A stretch of DNA of 52,938 bases from Synergistaceae bacterium. GTDB taxonomy: Bacteria > Synergistota > Synergistia > Synergistales > Aminobacteriaceae. This document shows, in pieces, positions 34,721-44,400 of this stretch. The position numbers were made by a program, and so were the translations under genes. Position 1 is the stretch's first letter. Every line of letters begins with the position of its first letter. The notes beneath the pieces were generated by a model. The model made no database searches. It was not told the DNA's origin and was given only the letters and a program-made list of their open reading frames with translations. The stretch is taken from positions 1 through 52,938 of the forward strand of contig JAFSUD010000078.1 of the NCBI GenBank assembly GCA_017445405.1, read 5' to 3'.

Positions 34721-36013
34721 ATGTACGACATACTGTTATTCATCGGTTTCATTGCTCAAATGCTCATTGGAGTCCCGCTCTATGCTGCGTTATTGATGAC
34801 GAGTCTTCTCGGCCTCGTCGGGACAGGCAACCTGACATTATTACGAGTAATCCCCCAGCAGTTCTACGGTGGCATGGACGGCTTTACTCTCATGGCTTTA
34901 CCATTCTTCATCCTCACAGGTACTCTCATGAACCGTTCGGGCCTCACTGACAGATTAATTGACTTCAGCAGACTTATCGTCGGCAGAGTCAGAGGCGGAT
35001 TAGGTTATGTGAATGTTGTCGGAAGCGTCGTGTTTGCCGGCGTGAATGGCAGTGCAGCAGCCGATGCCTCAGCTCTAGGCTCGATACTCATTCCCGCAAT
35101 GGTAAAAGAGGGATTCCCTGTTGCCTACTCTGCAGGGATAACTGCCGGAAGCTCGCTGATAGGCCCGATAATTCCTCCGAGCGTGTTCATGATAATCTAT
35201 GCCTCACTCACCAACACATCAATCGGCGGACTCTTCGCAGCAGGAATTTTCCCGGGGCTGGTTCTCGGTTTGGCCTTCATGGTCATGAACTGGTATTACT
35301 CCCGCAAGTACAACGTCCCTGTTACTGATATTGAGGAAGTTTACAGGCACAAGTGGGAGATTCTCAGGCGGTCGGTTCTTGCCCTTGTCGCACCGTTAAT
35401 CATCATGGGAGGAATAGCTTTCGGCTTCGTTACGCCGACAGAGTCTGGAGCTTTGGCGTGCCTTTACTGCGTAATCGTCGGCTTTCTGGTTACGCGTGAA
35501 CTTACTCTGAAGAAGTTATGCTTGTCGCTCTACGAGACCATCAGGAACACGAGCGCAATATTCCTGATAATGGGAGCTGCATCTGTTGTAGGCTGGTACT
35601 TGAAGTATGAGCGCATTACCCAGTCAATCAGCAATCTCATCATCAATTCAGGGCTTCTAGGGCATTCATGGGTCTTGATGATTGTGCTGAGTCTCGCAGT
35701 TTTCGTGATCGGTATGTTCATGGAGGAGGTCGCAGTCCTGACACTCTTAACGCCTATCTTTGCGCCTCTTGCTTTGCGTGCAGGGATTAACCCCTTCCAA
35801 TTCGGAGTAGTGATGACTCTCAACGTAACTATTGCCCTGATTACTCCTCCTGTTGGAGCGTGCAATTACATTGTGGCAGCATTGGGACGTATACCTATAG
35901 GCGAACTGTTCAGGGAGATATGGCCTTTCGTTCTGGTTGCGCTGGCAGTCCAGATAGTGATAATAACGTTTCCATTCCTGACGACGGCTATTCCGGCAAT
36001 GATGGGACTGTGA
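34721..36013 (+). CDS. dctM: TRAP transporter large permease
   Basis: 430 aa from ATG 34721. A longer frame opening at 34661 runs through the truncated duplicate and has no ribosome site. About 12 hydrophobic segments. Family landmarks are GMDGFTLMALPFFILTGTLMNRSGLTDRLI, VVGSVVFAGVNGSAAADASALGSILIPAM, AGSSLIGPIIPPSVFMIIYA and GVVMTLNVTIALITPPVGACNYI. It is the transport subunit that couples Na+ to solute uptake with DctP/DctQ. It is followed at once by the dipeptidase gene. Confidence 0.94.
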   Translation: MYDILLFIGFIAQMLIGVPLYAALLMTSLLGLVGTGNLTLLRVIPQQFYGGMDGFTLMALPFFILTGTLMNRSGLTDRLIDFSRLIVGRVRGGLGYVNVVGSVVFAGVNGSAAADASALGSILIPAMVKEGFPVAYSAGITAGSSLIGPIIPPSVFMIIYASLTNTSIGGLFAAGIFPGLVLGLAFMVMNWYYSRKYNVPVTDIEEVYRHKWEILRRSVLALVAPLIIMGGIAFGFVTPTESGALACLYCVIVGFLVTRELTLKKLCLSLYETIRNTSAIFLIMGAASVVGWYLKYERITQSISNLIINSGLLGHSWVLMIVLSLAVFVIGMFMEEVAVLTLLTPIFAPLALRAGINPFQFGVVMTLNVTIALITPPVGACNYIVAALGRIPIGELFREIWPFVLVALAVQIVIITFPFLTTAIPAMMGL

Positions 36014-36023
36014 GGTGAAAATT

Positions 36024-36668
36024 ATGCTTATTGAGAATCATGAACCGTTAGTGCAGGTGAGCATGTATCCCGAGCGAATACTGACGAGGAGCTGGTATTA
36101 CGGCGAGAGGCTGCCGGGGAGCTTTCCTGAAGTGTGGCTGCGTGAAGGAGTGTACGAGAGATTGATTGCTGCAGCGGAGTCATTGCCTGATAATCTGCGG
36201 CTCGTAGTCTGGGACGGCTGGAGATCGTATGAATTGCAGTCGGAACTCTACAGGATACTTCTTGAACGCATCATGTCTCAGGGAATCCCAGAGGCTGAAG
36301 CGCGCAGGAGAGCATCTGTCTTTGTGGCGATACCTTCACGTGAACCTGAGAGCGTTTCGGGGCATCTTACCGGAGGAGCTGTAGATCTGACGATTGCGGA
36401 TATGCGGGGACATTACCTCGACATGGGAGGGAGCTTTGACGAGACGGCGGAGCACTCGCGCACGGACTACTACGAAGGGACAGACAGCATCACTGCACGC
36501 GATAACCGCAGGCTTCTGGTTAAGACTATGGAGTCGGCAGGTTTCAGCAATTACGCTTCTGAGTGGTGGCATTATGATTTCGGCAACAGGCAGTGGGCAG
36601 AGAAGACAGGAGCAGCAAATGCCTTCTACGGATACATTGAGCCGCCGTTCAAGTGGCAGACGTTGTAG
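36024..36668 (+). CDS. D-alanyl-D-alanine dipeptidase-like metallopeptidase (M15D, VanX/DdpX type)
   Basis: 214 aa from ATG 36024, with GAGGTG 6 nt upstream. Zinc ligands and catalytic residues of the VanX family are present: SGHLTGGAVDL (H114, D121), EWWHYDFG (E180 catalytic, H183), and R67 in WDGWRSYELQ. No signal peptide, so it is cytoplasmic. It could recycle D-Ala-D-Ala or other dipeptides. Its place directly after the TRAP genes suggests that the transporter's cargo, or a product of it, is the substrate (inference). Association with a vancomycin cluster is not supported; no vanH or ligase gene is near. Confidence 0.88.
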   Translation: MLIENHEPLVQVSMYPERILTRSWYYGERLPGSFPEVWLREGVYERLIAAAESLPDNLRLVVWDGWRSYELQSELYRILLERIMSQGIPEAEARRRASVFVAIPSREPESVSGHLTGGAVDLTIADMRGHYLDMGGSFDETAEHSRTDYYEGTDSITARDNRRLLVKTMESAGFSNYASEWWHYDFGNRQWAEKTGAANAFYGYIEPPFKWQTL

Positions 36669-36709
36669 AATATTCATCACATAACCTTAATTAAGGAGGA
36701 CGTATCATC

Positions 36710-37558
36710 ATGAGAAAACTTATTGCTTTATTTCTCACATTTGCGCTCATGGCTTCATGTGTTTACGCTGAACCGGTCAAGCACTCGCAGTGTTACGACC
36801 TCGAGGAGCTGACAGTCCTCGACAAGCAGGACGTTGCCGGAGGACGAGGGACACTCTACGGAGAATTTGCCTTCACGCGGGACAACGCACGCGAAGAGGA
36901 CGCAATCAAGGAAATCGGCTTCATGACTCTCAAGCACGGAGACTTCATAGGCCTTCATGCACACAACGACAACGAGGACGCATACCTGATTCTCTCAGGC
37001 ACAGGGATATTCACAGACGGTGAGGGCAATGCTTGGACAGTAAAGGCCGGAGACATGACGATTGCAAGACCGGGACAGTCTCACGGACTCGCAAATCTCG
37101 GCTCTGAAGACCTCGTGTTTCTCGACATCATCGCCAAGAACGCAAGCGCAGACCTCGAGGCAATAAAGGCTAACCCAACTCCTCAGTTCTTTCCGAAAGA
37201 CAGGCTGTTTGACAAGAACACCGAGCACGCAGGAGGAACAGGCAAAGGCACGCTTTACGGCAAGTTTGCATTCAGGCGCGAACAGGCGACAGAAAATCAG
37301 GCCATCAAGGAAATCGGCTTAATGACTCTGAAGCCCGGCGACTCGATAGGACTTCACACTCACAAGGATAACGAGGACACATATATTATTCTGTCAGGAG
37401 AAGGCTTATTCACGGACGGTGAAGGCGGGGAGTATGCGGTAGCTGCTCAGTCTGTAACTATTGCTGTGCCGGGCGAGTCTCATGCTTTGGAGAATACAGG
37501 CAGTGAAGATTTAGTGTTCATTGACCTCATAGCTCAGAATCACGCCTTAAAGAAGTAG
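36710..37558 (+). CDS. Exported double-cupin protein
   Basis: 282 aa with signal peptide MRKLIALFLTFALMASCVYA (the Cys near the end of the hydrophobic stretch could be lipidated). Two tandem cupin domains (residues ~40-150 and ~170-280) each show GxHxHxxNEDxxxILSGxGxFTDGEG, then GDMTIARPGQSHGLxNxGSEDLVF. The copies are clearly related, so the gene arose by internal duplication. The His/Glu metal ligands are present in both. Role unknown; periplasmic sugar or small-molecule binding or isomerisation is possible. AAGGAGG precedes the ATG. Confidence 0.85.
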   Translation: MRKLIALFLTFALMASCVYAEPVKHSQCYDLEELTVLDKQDVAGGRGTLYGEFAFTRDNAREEDAIKEIGFMTLKHGDFIGLHAHNDNEDAYLILSGTGIFTDGEGNAWTVKAGDMTIARPGQSHGLANLGSEDLVFLDIIAKNASADLEAIKANPTPQFFPKDRLFDKNTEHAGGTGKGTLYGKFAFRREQATENQAIKEIGLMTLKPGDSIGLHTHKDNEDTYIILSGEGLFTDGEGGEYAVAAQSVTIAVPGESHALENTGSEDLVFIDLIAQNHALKK

Positions 37559-37562
37559 GCAC

Positions 37563-37608
37563 AAAAATAGCAGCCGGTGAATCACATTCATTTCTACGAA
37601 CCGGCTGC
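37563..37608. terminator. Bidirectional terminator between the cupin gene and flgL
   Basis: GCAGCCGGT (37570-37578) pairs perfectly with ACCGGCTGC (37600-37608). On the minus strand TATTTTTG follows, giving a good terminator for the flg operon. The plus side has only a weak T content. Confidence 0.8.
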
Positions 37609-37627
37609 CCTGTTCACTCACTAATCA

Positions 37628-40600
37628 CTAACTCAGGAAGTCCAGCAAGCTCGGCTGAATCAGTCTCGAGATAACCGCCAAGTTCGCCTGATACATGTAA
37701 TCCGCCACCATAAGCTGAGAGATCGCCTCAGCAGGATCAATCTTCACGAGGTCATCATAATTCTCCGTAAGGATCGAGTTTTCCGTCGTCAGGCGTTCGT
37801 TGTTGTAGGTGTACCTCGCCTGCAGTGCTCCGTCCTCAGACATAATAGACAGAATATTGCTGATGAAGTCGTCTATCTTCGGAAGCATCTTGTCTGTGAG
37901 TGCGTCCCTGTTCCCGGACTCTATAGCCGCTATAACGTCGTTAATCACTCCGAAGCCGTTCTGCCTCATCGTGTTAGCTCCGCTCCTCACCGTTGCGTTC
38001 TGGCTGTGCACTCCCGCACTGTAGAAGTTGTCAGTGATCCCGCGCGCATTATCACCGTAAGCGTTGCCGTCGAGATTCCAGCCGCCCCGATAGTATGACC
38101 TAGAAGATATCTCGTCGCCCATGAAATCGCTCGTGAGATCGCCGTACTCTGACGTTATTTTGTCTTCCTCATCCTTTTTGGGCTTGCTGCCAAAGAATTT
38201 TACATCCATAGAGTAACCGCGCAATGACCAGAACATTAATTCGTTATCCTGATTCACTTCCGCCCTCACGTCGTAGTCCTGCATCCTCGCATTCACAAAA
38301 CGCGCAATGTCAGAGGCATCTATCCTCTCATCCGCTGTAACTTCCCTAATCTCTGTCAGGTCTATTGTGTGCGAATACCCTGCAACCGTGAGCGTGAGTT
38401 CAGTTGCAGGAAAACTTCGATTATCCATGTCCCATACCCAGTCTTCACTGTCGAAGCCTTCTCCGTCGCCGTCCGCATTGATTCTCGTCTGCACTCCGGT
38501 GCTTATGCCTAATGCGTCCTGTGCAATGTGGCCCTTCACATCTAGGATGCTCACTGCAGAGCCGTCAACTGAGGAGATAGAGATTATCGGGTAATCGCCT
38601 GTGTTGCGCTTTGGAGTCTGCCCCATGTGTTCATCGTAGTAGTTCACGTACAGCCAGTCGCCCGCCTGGACTCTCAGCCTGTCCATCACGTCCTTCACTG
38701 TGTCAGTCGCACTAACATCTATTTCTACCTCATGCCCCAAGTTCGCAAAACGTATCGTCCCCTCACGGAAAATTAGATCGTCAGGGTTGTGATCCTCGTC
38801 TTCGTAGGCCTCCTCAAACGTCATGTCGTCCTGCATTGTTATTCTGGTATGCCTGAGGTTCGAGCTTACTCCGCCGTGAATGCCCATCTGCGCAGCTATG
38901 CCTCCCGAGTAGTCGTCCCACTCCGGATCATTGAACGGCATATCTACAACAGTGAACGCCTCGCCTGACAGGAAGTATATTGCTGAAGAGTTCGGTATCT
39001 CTTGGCCGTCCGCATCAAGATGAACAGTGCACCCCATAATGTCGTGGCCTTCCTGAAAATTCACGTCATCAACAATTGCCTGCATTACCTTTGTGCGGTC
39101 AACAAAGCCTGTTTTCGGGTCAACAACTTCACTGCGCGTAAGGTTCACGTCGTAGTACATTCCGCAGTTCATCTGTACCCTGATGGGGATTCCGATGTTG
39201 TCGTCAACGCACGGAGCTGATGGGAAATTCACACACTTTGTGCCTGTGCCCGGCTTGTCCTCTGTGTATGCGTCCGTCCGAAGAGCCGTCGAGAGTCCGA
39301 GCTGGTCAGCGTAGTTGTACTCGTTCATGTCGAGGAAAATTACCTGCTCGCCGTTGAAGCCACGCATTACCAGCCTCTGAGTCTTGGCCTCACCGTCCTG
39401 AGTGTAGGGAATGATATTGCCGTCCGCGTCCTTTGTGCCGTAAACGTCCGCCTTGTCCTCCTCAAGAGTTACTTCAAGCCATCCAGCACCCGCATTCCTG
39501 AGCCTGTCCGCTATCTGGTTCAGCGTGTAGCTCTGTCCTCCGTTCAGCTTGATGTCCGTGCTCCGTCCTCCGCTTATGACTCTCCAGTGAAGCTGCGTCC
39601 CTTCCTCAATCTCGAGCTTCTCATTCACCGGGTCGAACTCCCTGCTCTTGAGTGCTGTCTCCATTCCCAGCGCGTCAAACACATCTATGTGGCTGTGGTC
39701 GAGATTCCTGCGCTCTGATACTGCCTTGATGTTCGTGCTGCCTTCCTCAAACGCAAACAAGTTCAGTGCTGCTCCAGTGCCCTCTATGTTCAGTGAAGGA
39801 TAATGCAACTCTTCGGCTGCGTCGTTGTTGGCGAGTCGGTCTGCGGGAGCTTCACCGATTCTCTGTGCTGTAACTATGAGCTGCTTTCCGTTTGCGTTCG
39901 TTCGTGAAGAGAGTCCCTCGATGGAATTTATGCGCGAGGCCAAGTCTGCGAGAGTATCGCCATCATTTATATATACCGTTGTAGCAATGGTATCATCATC
40001 TCCTACCAAGAATGACAATGAGGCTTTTGTGCTGGAAACGTCGTCAGTCTCCATCCCGAAAAGCTCTTGTATATCACTCTCTGCTCCAGATACCGTTATA
40101 TCGCTAGTATCCGATCGCAAAACTAACCTTCCAGTCAAATTCCCCTCAGACAGCGACGCAAAAGGTGTCCCGTCAGATAGTCCGGTAAATCTAGCATTTA
40201 TCTCATTAATAAGAGCAGTGGACGATTCTATCTCGCTGAGTTCTATTGATTCCGCTTTGTCATACGCAATTATCAAGATACTTCCTGAAGACTCAGTTCC
40301 CTTCCAGCTCAGAATATTGTTGTTTCCCATGAGACCGTTGATTCCGTTTTCAGTTTCATCTTCCTCGCTGGACTTCCACGACTCATCCTCTGGCTCAAAC
40401 TCTTTGCTCGTGATGTTCGCGGGCATGGGCATATAGTCTGTGTCAGGCCACCCGGTTATCCCTATCTTCTCGCCGGTGTTCGACTTCATGATTAGCTGCT
40501 GAGTCCGGTTCTCCATGTCCTTTTCAACGCTGACCTTCACCAGCATATCCGCTCCCTGTTCCTCAAGCGAACGGTTCACTATCTCGGCCAAGTCGTCAAG

Positions 40601-41377
40601 CGTTAAGCCTGTGAGTTCATCGGGGTCTCTGTACCTGTTGTAGTCCGTCGTGTTCGAGTCGTCGGTGCTGGTCTTTGTGGCGTTGTAGTCCTGCCAGTCT
40701 TCAGGTATGAACACAGAAAGGGTTCTGTTGCCGACGGTGATCTGTACTTTCTCTTCGCGTCCCTGCCATTTCCAGTCAAGGTCAACATAGTGCGAGCAGA
40801 TAAAGTAGCTGTCGTCATTCTCTGGGACTATGTCATTGCCGGTGAACGATATATCGCCGAGTATGCTCTCGCTGATTGCGTACTTCATGCGTTCATTAGT
40901 TCCCTGATATGCGATGCTCCCGTCTGACTGTTCAGCAAACGGAGGAGTCGAGGTGTCAGTGCCTCCGAAGATGTACTGCCCGGCTACACGCGTGTTGAGG
41001 TTGTCGAGCATGATTTTCTTGTTGGCCTCAATCTGTGCCGTAATGTCCCGGAGCTGCGATGAGTCGAGCGAGCCGTCCCCCGCCTGAATGATCAGAGACC
41101 TGATAGCCTGTGCTGCATCGAGCACGTTGTTCAATGCTCCGTCGGCATAGCGCAGCATAGTTATCGCGTTGGTAGTGTTCTGCTGGTACTTGTCGTTTGC
41201 GTTCATTGCGGACTGAATCCCGAGCGACCTCGCAACAGCAGATGGGTTATCCGCAAGGTTAGTGTATTTATTTCCTGTCGCTATCTGCTTCTGCAATTCC
41301 TGAATGTTCCGCTGGCTCTGCATCAGTGAATCCATCAGGCTGCCATACATAGTAGCTGTAGTTAACCGGCTGTTCAT
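37628..41377 (-). CDS. flgL: Flagellar hook-associated protein 3 (FlgL), very large
   Basis: 1249 aa against about 300-500 usual. The N-terminal D0/D1 part (MNSRLTTATMYGSLMDSLMQSQRNIQ..., QIATGNKYTNLADNPSAVARSLGIQ, AGQYIFGGTDTSTPPF) and the C-terminal helix (AEAISQLMVADYMYQANLAVISRLIQPSLLDFLS) are standard FlgL. Between residues ~170 and ~1140 is a long, acidic, beta-rich insert that would project from the hook-filament junction. It contains repeated modules with short LxDLAxxIN and LxxIADRLR-like motifs. AAGGAG precedes the ATG. It is last in flgM-flgN-flgK-flgL. The insert is the unusual part. Confidence 0.9.
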   Translation of the reverse strand: MNSRLTTATMYGSLMDSLMQSQRNIQELQKQIATGNKYTNLADNPSAVARSLGIQSAMNANDKYQQNTTNAITMLRYADGALNNVLDAAQAIRSLIIQAGDGSLDSSQLRDITAQIEANKKIMLDNLNTRVAGQYIFGGTDTSTPPFAEQSDGSIAYQGTNERMKYAISESILGDISFTGNDIVPENDDSYFICSHYVDLDWKWQGREEKVQITVGNRTLSVFIPEDWQDYNATKTSTDDSNTTDYNRYRDPDELTGLTLDDLAEIVNRSLEEQGADMLVKVSVEKDMENRTQQLIMKSNTGEKIGITGWPDTDYMPMPANITSKEFEPEDESWKSSEEDETENGINGLMGNNNILSWKGTESSGSILIIAYDKAESIELSEIESSTALINEINARFTGLSDGTPFASLSEGNLTGRLVLRSDTSDITVSGAESDIQELFGMETDDVSSTKASLSFLVGDDDTIATTVYINDGDTLADLASRINSIEGLSSRTNANGKQLIVTAQRIGEAPADRLANNDAAEELHYPSLNIEGTGAALNLFAFEEGSTNIKAVSERRNLDHSHIDVFDALGMETALKSREFDPVNEKLEIEEGTQLHWRVISGGRSTDIKLNGGQSYTLNQIADRLRNAGAGWLEVTLEEDKADVYGTKDADGNIIPYTQDGEAKTQRLVMRGFNGEQVIFLDMNEYNYADQLGLSTALRTDAYTEDKPGTGTKCVNFPSAPCVDDNIGIPIRVQMNCGMYYDVNLTRSEVVDPKTGFVDRTKVMQAIVDDVNFQEGHDIMGCTVHLDADGQEIPNSSAIYFLSGEAFTVVDMPFNDPEWDDYSGGIAAQMGIHGGVSSNLRHTRITMQDDMTFEEAYEDEDHNPDDLIFREGTIRFANLGHEVEIDVSATDTVKDVMDRLRVQAGDWLYVNYYDEHMGQTPKRNTGDYPIISISSVDGSAVSILDVKGHIAQDALGISTGVQTRINADGDGEGFDSEDWVWDMDNRSFPATELTLTVAGYSHTIDLTEIREVTADERIDASDIARFVNARMQDYDVRAEVNQDNELMFWSLRGYSMDVKFFGSKPKKDEEDKITSEYGDLTSDFMGDEISSRSYYRGGWNLDGNAYGDNARGITDNFYSAGVHSQNATVRSGANTMRQNGFGVINDVIAAIESGNRDALTDKMLPKIDDFISNILSIMSEDGALQARYTYNNERLTTENSILTENYDDLVKIDPAEAISQLMVADYMYQANLAVISRLIQPSLLDFLS

Positions 41378-41398
41378 GATAAATAGTCTCCTTATAAG

Positions 41399-41427
41399 AA
41401 AATAGCCCCCCGCTCCTAATGGGAGGC
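41399..41427 (-). terminator. Possible hairpin/attenuator between flgK and flgL
   Basis: On the reverse strand GCCTCC pairs with GGGGGGC (with a T-G pair), followed by TATTTTC. It lies in the 81-nt gap and could reduce flgL relative to flgK. Confidence 0.45.
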
Positions 41428-41458
41428 CTTATATGCAATTTATGCGGGTGATGCTTAA

Positions 41459-44400
41459 TTATCGGCCCACAAGCCCGAAGCCGTTAATTATCTTGTCGAG
41501 CATCTCGTCGTAAGTGTTCACGTATCTGGCCATAGCTCCGAAAGCACGGTTGAGAATGATAATGTTCATCAGTTCCTCATCAAGATTTACTCCGCTGACC
41601 GCCTGACGCTGTGAGTTTATCTGATCGCTGACTGTGTATTCTGTCGTGTACATGAGCTTTGCATTTCCTGCTGCCGTGCCTATCTCAGAGAGCATTGCGT
41701 CATACACTCCTCCGACAGTAAGCGTACCGTTGCTGAGTATCTTGTCGAAGTTCATTGCGACCATGCGCGAGGCATTCGAGCCTTCTCCCGAGCCTCCAGA
41801 GACTCCGGAGACTGCGAGTCCGTCCTCGTTCTTCTTTCCCATTGCTGCGCCGATGAGCGAAGGATCCGATGCGACTCTGTCGGTAACACTGAGCCGTGAT
41901 GCTGCACCTGCCTTAGTGCCGAGCTGGTTGAAGAACGCGACTCCTGTAGTGGTGATGTCGCTTGAGATTCCGTAGCCCGAATACTGGTAGGCGTTCATGT
42001 GCTTGGCCAGACCGTAAGCCATCTCGTCTAAGCTCTCCTTGAAGCCGGGTATCATGCCGTCGCGGATTTCCTCGAGTGCCTTAATCGTGCCGTCAGTGAT
42101 GTGATGCCGGACGTTGATTGTCGTAACTCCTGCAGCCTTGAGGTTGAGCTTCATTCCCGGGCTGACTTCCGAGAGGGACTTTGCGCTGTAGCGTTCGCGT
42201 GAGTCTCCGTCGAGTGCGGGGATTCGCCTTGCCTTGCTGAACATGTTATCGCTTGAGAGATAGTGCACGTTGTTGAGGGTGAACGAGGCATCGCGGGCGA
42301 GTCCGGAGTCGGGGATGTACGCTATTTCCCTGTAAGTGAAGAGCTGCTTTTCTTCGCCTTCCTCATCAATATATGTCATGTCCGTAGCAACCTTCTGATT
42401 AGCTGTCAGCCCCAGCCTGCGCAATACCTGCATGTTGCCGTCAGAACCGGGAAGGAGAGTAATTCTCTGCGCTTCTCCTGCAACGTCCGCACTAATCTCA
42501 AGGTAGCCGTTATCCACAGAAGCATGTACCCATTGTTCCGGCTGGGTGAGTCCGAACTCTGCCTGATACTTCTCGTTAATCTTGTTGCGTATAGTTACGA
42601 GGCTGTCAGAACTCTCAACGTCTATTGTGATTACGGGGTTCTTGTTGACGATGCCCAAGCGCGAGGCCAAGTCTCCGGTAACGTCAGAGACAGAGAGCAG
42701 ATAGTTATCATCTGACTGAATGTAGAACTGCGTGATCTTCCCTGATGATGATTTGCCCGTCGTTACGCTCATTCCTGCAAGTGCCGGGTTGTCTCCGTTT
42801 GTCGCGCCCGTGAACGTCGACTCCATGAAGTCGGTCAAGTCCTTCACGGTAAGGACGTGCTCGTTGTCTTCGTTCACGCTGTCAACAATCTTGCTGGTAG
42901 TGCTGAGGTCAGAACTTAGCACCCATTTCTTGAGGGAGTTGTTCCATGATGCGGAGAAGTCCACCTGATCCCCCGAGACTCCGACTCTGAAGGTGTAGGT
43001 CTCTCCTGCCTCGCCTGAAGGGAGAATCTCGCCGACTCCGAGTCCGTTGGCAGTGCTGCCGCTGAAGTTGTTAGAGGTTATGCGTGTTCCCTGAGTGCCG
43101 ACCTGAATCCTGAACGAGCCGGAAATGTTGAGCGCGTCCTCGAGGTTTACGGGATCTACCCGCATGCTGACGGCAGAGAGTTCGCGCTTTACCTCAGTGA
43201 GAACGCCGAGAAGCCCGCTGTAGTCTATGAGGTCAAGTGATGAGTCGTACTCCGTGCTTGTCGTGAACATGAGGGCAGTTGAGTCGCCGCCCAGAGATTC
43301 TTCATCAACGGATAAATTCATGTCGTTAGAGGCCTCATTGATGAAGCCAGAGAGCGTTGACGTTGTGAGTTCTGCGCTGTCTGTCTCTAGTGTGAGGTCG
43401 TCGAGAGGTTCGCCGTCGAGTTCCGCCCTGAGCCTCCAGCCTATAATGCCGCTCGTCTTGTCGTCCTCGTCCTCGTGAATCGCATCTATCTTGATGTTAA
43501 GTACTGTGGGAGTCTTGTCTTCATTGAGAGTCCTGAACTGCAGCTTGTAGGGTATGTCCTCCGAGTCTTCATTGAGCAGTATTCCTCCGCTGAACGCTGA
43601 AGTCCTGACCGCGAACGTCTCGAGGCAGTGAGCATTTCCTCCGCCGACTGTCCACTCTGATTCTGTGGCGATTTTGTCGACCACGAGCTGATAAGTACCC
43701 TCCGGGCCTGTAGCCAGTGCGTCTGCAATTTCAGGGTTGCTGACAATGTCGAACTCGTTATCCGTAACCTGAACGTCATAGTAAACGTGTTCGTCCCAGA
43801 TGAACGCATGAGCAGCTAACTCTCTGACCTTAGTACCCTGAACAAGTACCCTGCCGTTGACTGACAGGAAAAATTCTCCCGGCACGTCGTACTTCTCGAC
43901 AGGCTCATTGTAGGAAATGTTCATCATCTTAGAGAGCTTGTCAATGAGTACGTCCCTCTGGTCGCGCAGGTCGTTAGCGTTCTGCTCCATCGACTCGGCG
44001 TTCGAGATTCTGAGGTTCAGCTCCGCAATGTTGTAGAGCATCTTGTTCGCCTCGTCAACGGACTGCTTTATCTCCATGTTCACGGATTCGTTGTAGGTGT
44101 CGAAGTTGGAGGCGAGATTGCCGAGCATGAGGCCTAAAGAGTTTGCGGAAGTTACGAGAGCTTGTCTTGCTGATGTGTCCTCCGGAGTCTGCTGGAGGTT
44201 CTGAATGTTGGTGAAGAAAGTATCCATTGCCGCGCGGATGCCTGAAGAGTTCGGCTCGGCTATGTAGTTCTGGATGCTGTCGTAGAGGTCGCTGACCTTC
44301 TCCCAGTAGCCTAATGTTGCCTGAACGTCGCGGAACTGGAAGTCGAGGAACTCGTCGCGGATTCTCTCGATGTCCGATACGAGCATACCCTGCCCGAGCT

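Noticed and set aside
36024..36668. Vancomycin-resistance vanX
   Set aside because: No vanH, D-Ala-D-Lac ligase or VanRS-like genes are adjacent; the context is a TRAP operon.
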